Assembly (NCBI RefSeq): GCF_013141715.1
Contig: NZ_WHOA01000246.1
Span: forward strand, 1 to 64,000
Reading direction: 5' to 3'
Source: Paenibacillus phytorum
Lineage (GTDB): Bacteria > Bacillota > Bacilli > Paenibacillales > NBRC-103111
Length of the DNA: 64,000 nucleotides
The notes beneath the pieces are model-generated. The model made no database searches, had not been told where the DNA came from, and worked only from the letters and a program-made list of their open reading frames with translations. Numbering within the stretch: the stretch's first letter is position 1; every line of letters starts with the position of its first letter. Both the position numbers and the translations under genes were made by a program. This document shows positions 63,599 through 64,000 of this stretch, one piece after another.

Positions 63599-64000
63599 AT
63601 GAACATCAAAAAATTTGTTAAACGAGCAACAACAGTAAGCTTGACTACAGCAATGCTGGTAGGGGGTGGAGCTCAAGCATTTGCGAAAGAAAAAGACAAT
63701 GTGGATTACAATGAACAATATGGTTTTTCCCACATTACACGCTCTGATATGCTGAAAATTCCTGAACAACAAAAGAGTACACAATTTCAAGCACCTAAAT
63801 TCGATCCATCAACAATAAAAAATCTTGCTTCGGCAAAAGGTTATGATGAGCAGGGCAACTTGATCGATATCGATGTTTGGGATAGCTGGCCGCTGCAAAA
63901 CGCTGATGGAACAGTAGCAAATTATAATGGCTACAATATCGTTTTTGCTTTAGCAGGAGACCCTAAAAGAGGATGGGACACATTTGTCTACATGTTCTAT
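63599..64000 (+). CDS. sacB: Levansucrase SacB, B. subtilis type (cut by window end)
   Basis: The first 134 codons of a fourth GH68 gene. The signal peptide MNIKKFVKRATTVSLTTAML and mature start FAKEKDNVDYNEQYGFSHIT are close to B. subtilis SacB as I remember it. The nucleophile motif is VWDSWPLQNADGTVANYNGY. This is a different GH68 subgroup from the three copies at 18307, 19718 and 26902, which have WDTWPL. ACAAGGAG precedes ATG 63599. Unlike B. subtilis sacB, there is no sign of a RAT-terminator leader upstream, while two of the other-type levansucrase transcripts have one. The catalytic RDP and acid/base residues lie beyond the window. Confidence 0.9.
   Translation, partial: MNIKKFVKRATTVSLTTAMLVGGGAQAFAKEKDNVDYNEQYGFSHITRSDMLKIPEQQKSTQFQAPKFDPSTIKNLASAKGYDEQGNLIDIDVWDSWPLQNADGTVANYNGYNIVFALAGDPKRGWDTFVYMFY

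Overview
The window looks like a chromosome segment from a Paenibacillus-type endospore-forming Firmicute. Supporting signs are germination receptor genes (gerA, gerB, gerC types), a sigma-K fragment, YesM/YesN-type two-component systems beside lipoprotein sugar ABC transporters, strong AGGAGG ribosome binding sites, frequent GTG/TTG starts, and a B. subtilis-type sacB at the right edge. The species assignment is inference; no rRNA or tRNA gene was seen.

Left part (1-16.2 kb): after a MITE-like repeat comes a complete branched-chain amino-acid ABC operon (livJHMGF, 649-5313), a peroxiredoxin under a PerR box, a GcvH-like protein without its lipoyl lysine, and a carbohydrate operon made of a histidine kinase, a response regulator, a solute-binding lipoprotein, two permeases, a Gfo/Idh oxidoreductase and a metallophosphoesterase. 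From 16.2 to 18.1 kb lies a scar region: a second copy of the repeat, a histidine-kinase fragment joined cleanly to an opposing DedA fragment, and a sigma-K 3' fragment.

Centre (18.1-49.6 kb) is a fructan island. A sacB-type antiterminated leader precedes two tandem GH68 levansucrases, followed by a SacC-like levanase, a sucrose-type PTS (EIIBC and EIIA) and a SacY/SacT-type antiterminator. A third, frameshifted levansucrase on the minus strand has the same type of leader. After a decayed germination-receptor locus comes a LacI-type regulator with a 15-bp operator. It precedes an ABC importer, a fructokinase relic, two cytoplasmic GH32 enzymes and a broken Gfo/Idh gene. A 2148-residue secreted protein follows, carrying two GH32 domains, a LamG domain, a Big_2 domain and five copies of a ~150-residue module. 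The inferred logic is that levansucrases build levan or fructo-oligosaccharides from sucrose. The secreted GH32 enzymes and the giant protein would trim them, the ABC importer would take up the products, and the cytoplasmic GH32 enzymes would finish hydrolysis.

Right part (49.6-64 kb): a broken AraC regulator, a truncated YtaF/MntP-like protein, ISL3 transposase debris, and a second copy of the LacI-type operator-promoter beside an oxidoreductase scrap. Then comes a ribose-type system (binding protein, response regulator, histidine kinase, second binding protein, ATPase, permease), a frameshifted chemoreceptor, a solute-binding-protein relic and the first part of a fourth levansucrase (sacB).

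Broken genes are frequent between 26.9 and 63.1 kb (eight frame disruptions in otherwise near-full-length or partial genes). They suggest decay or, for the single-base indels, possible sequencing error.
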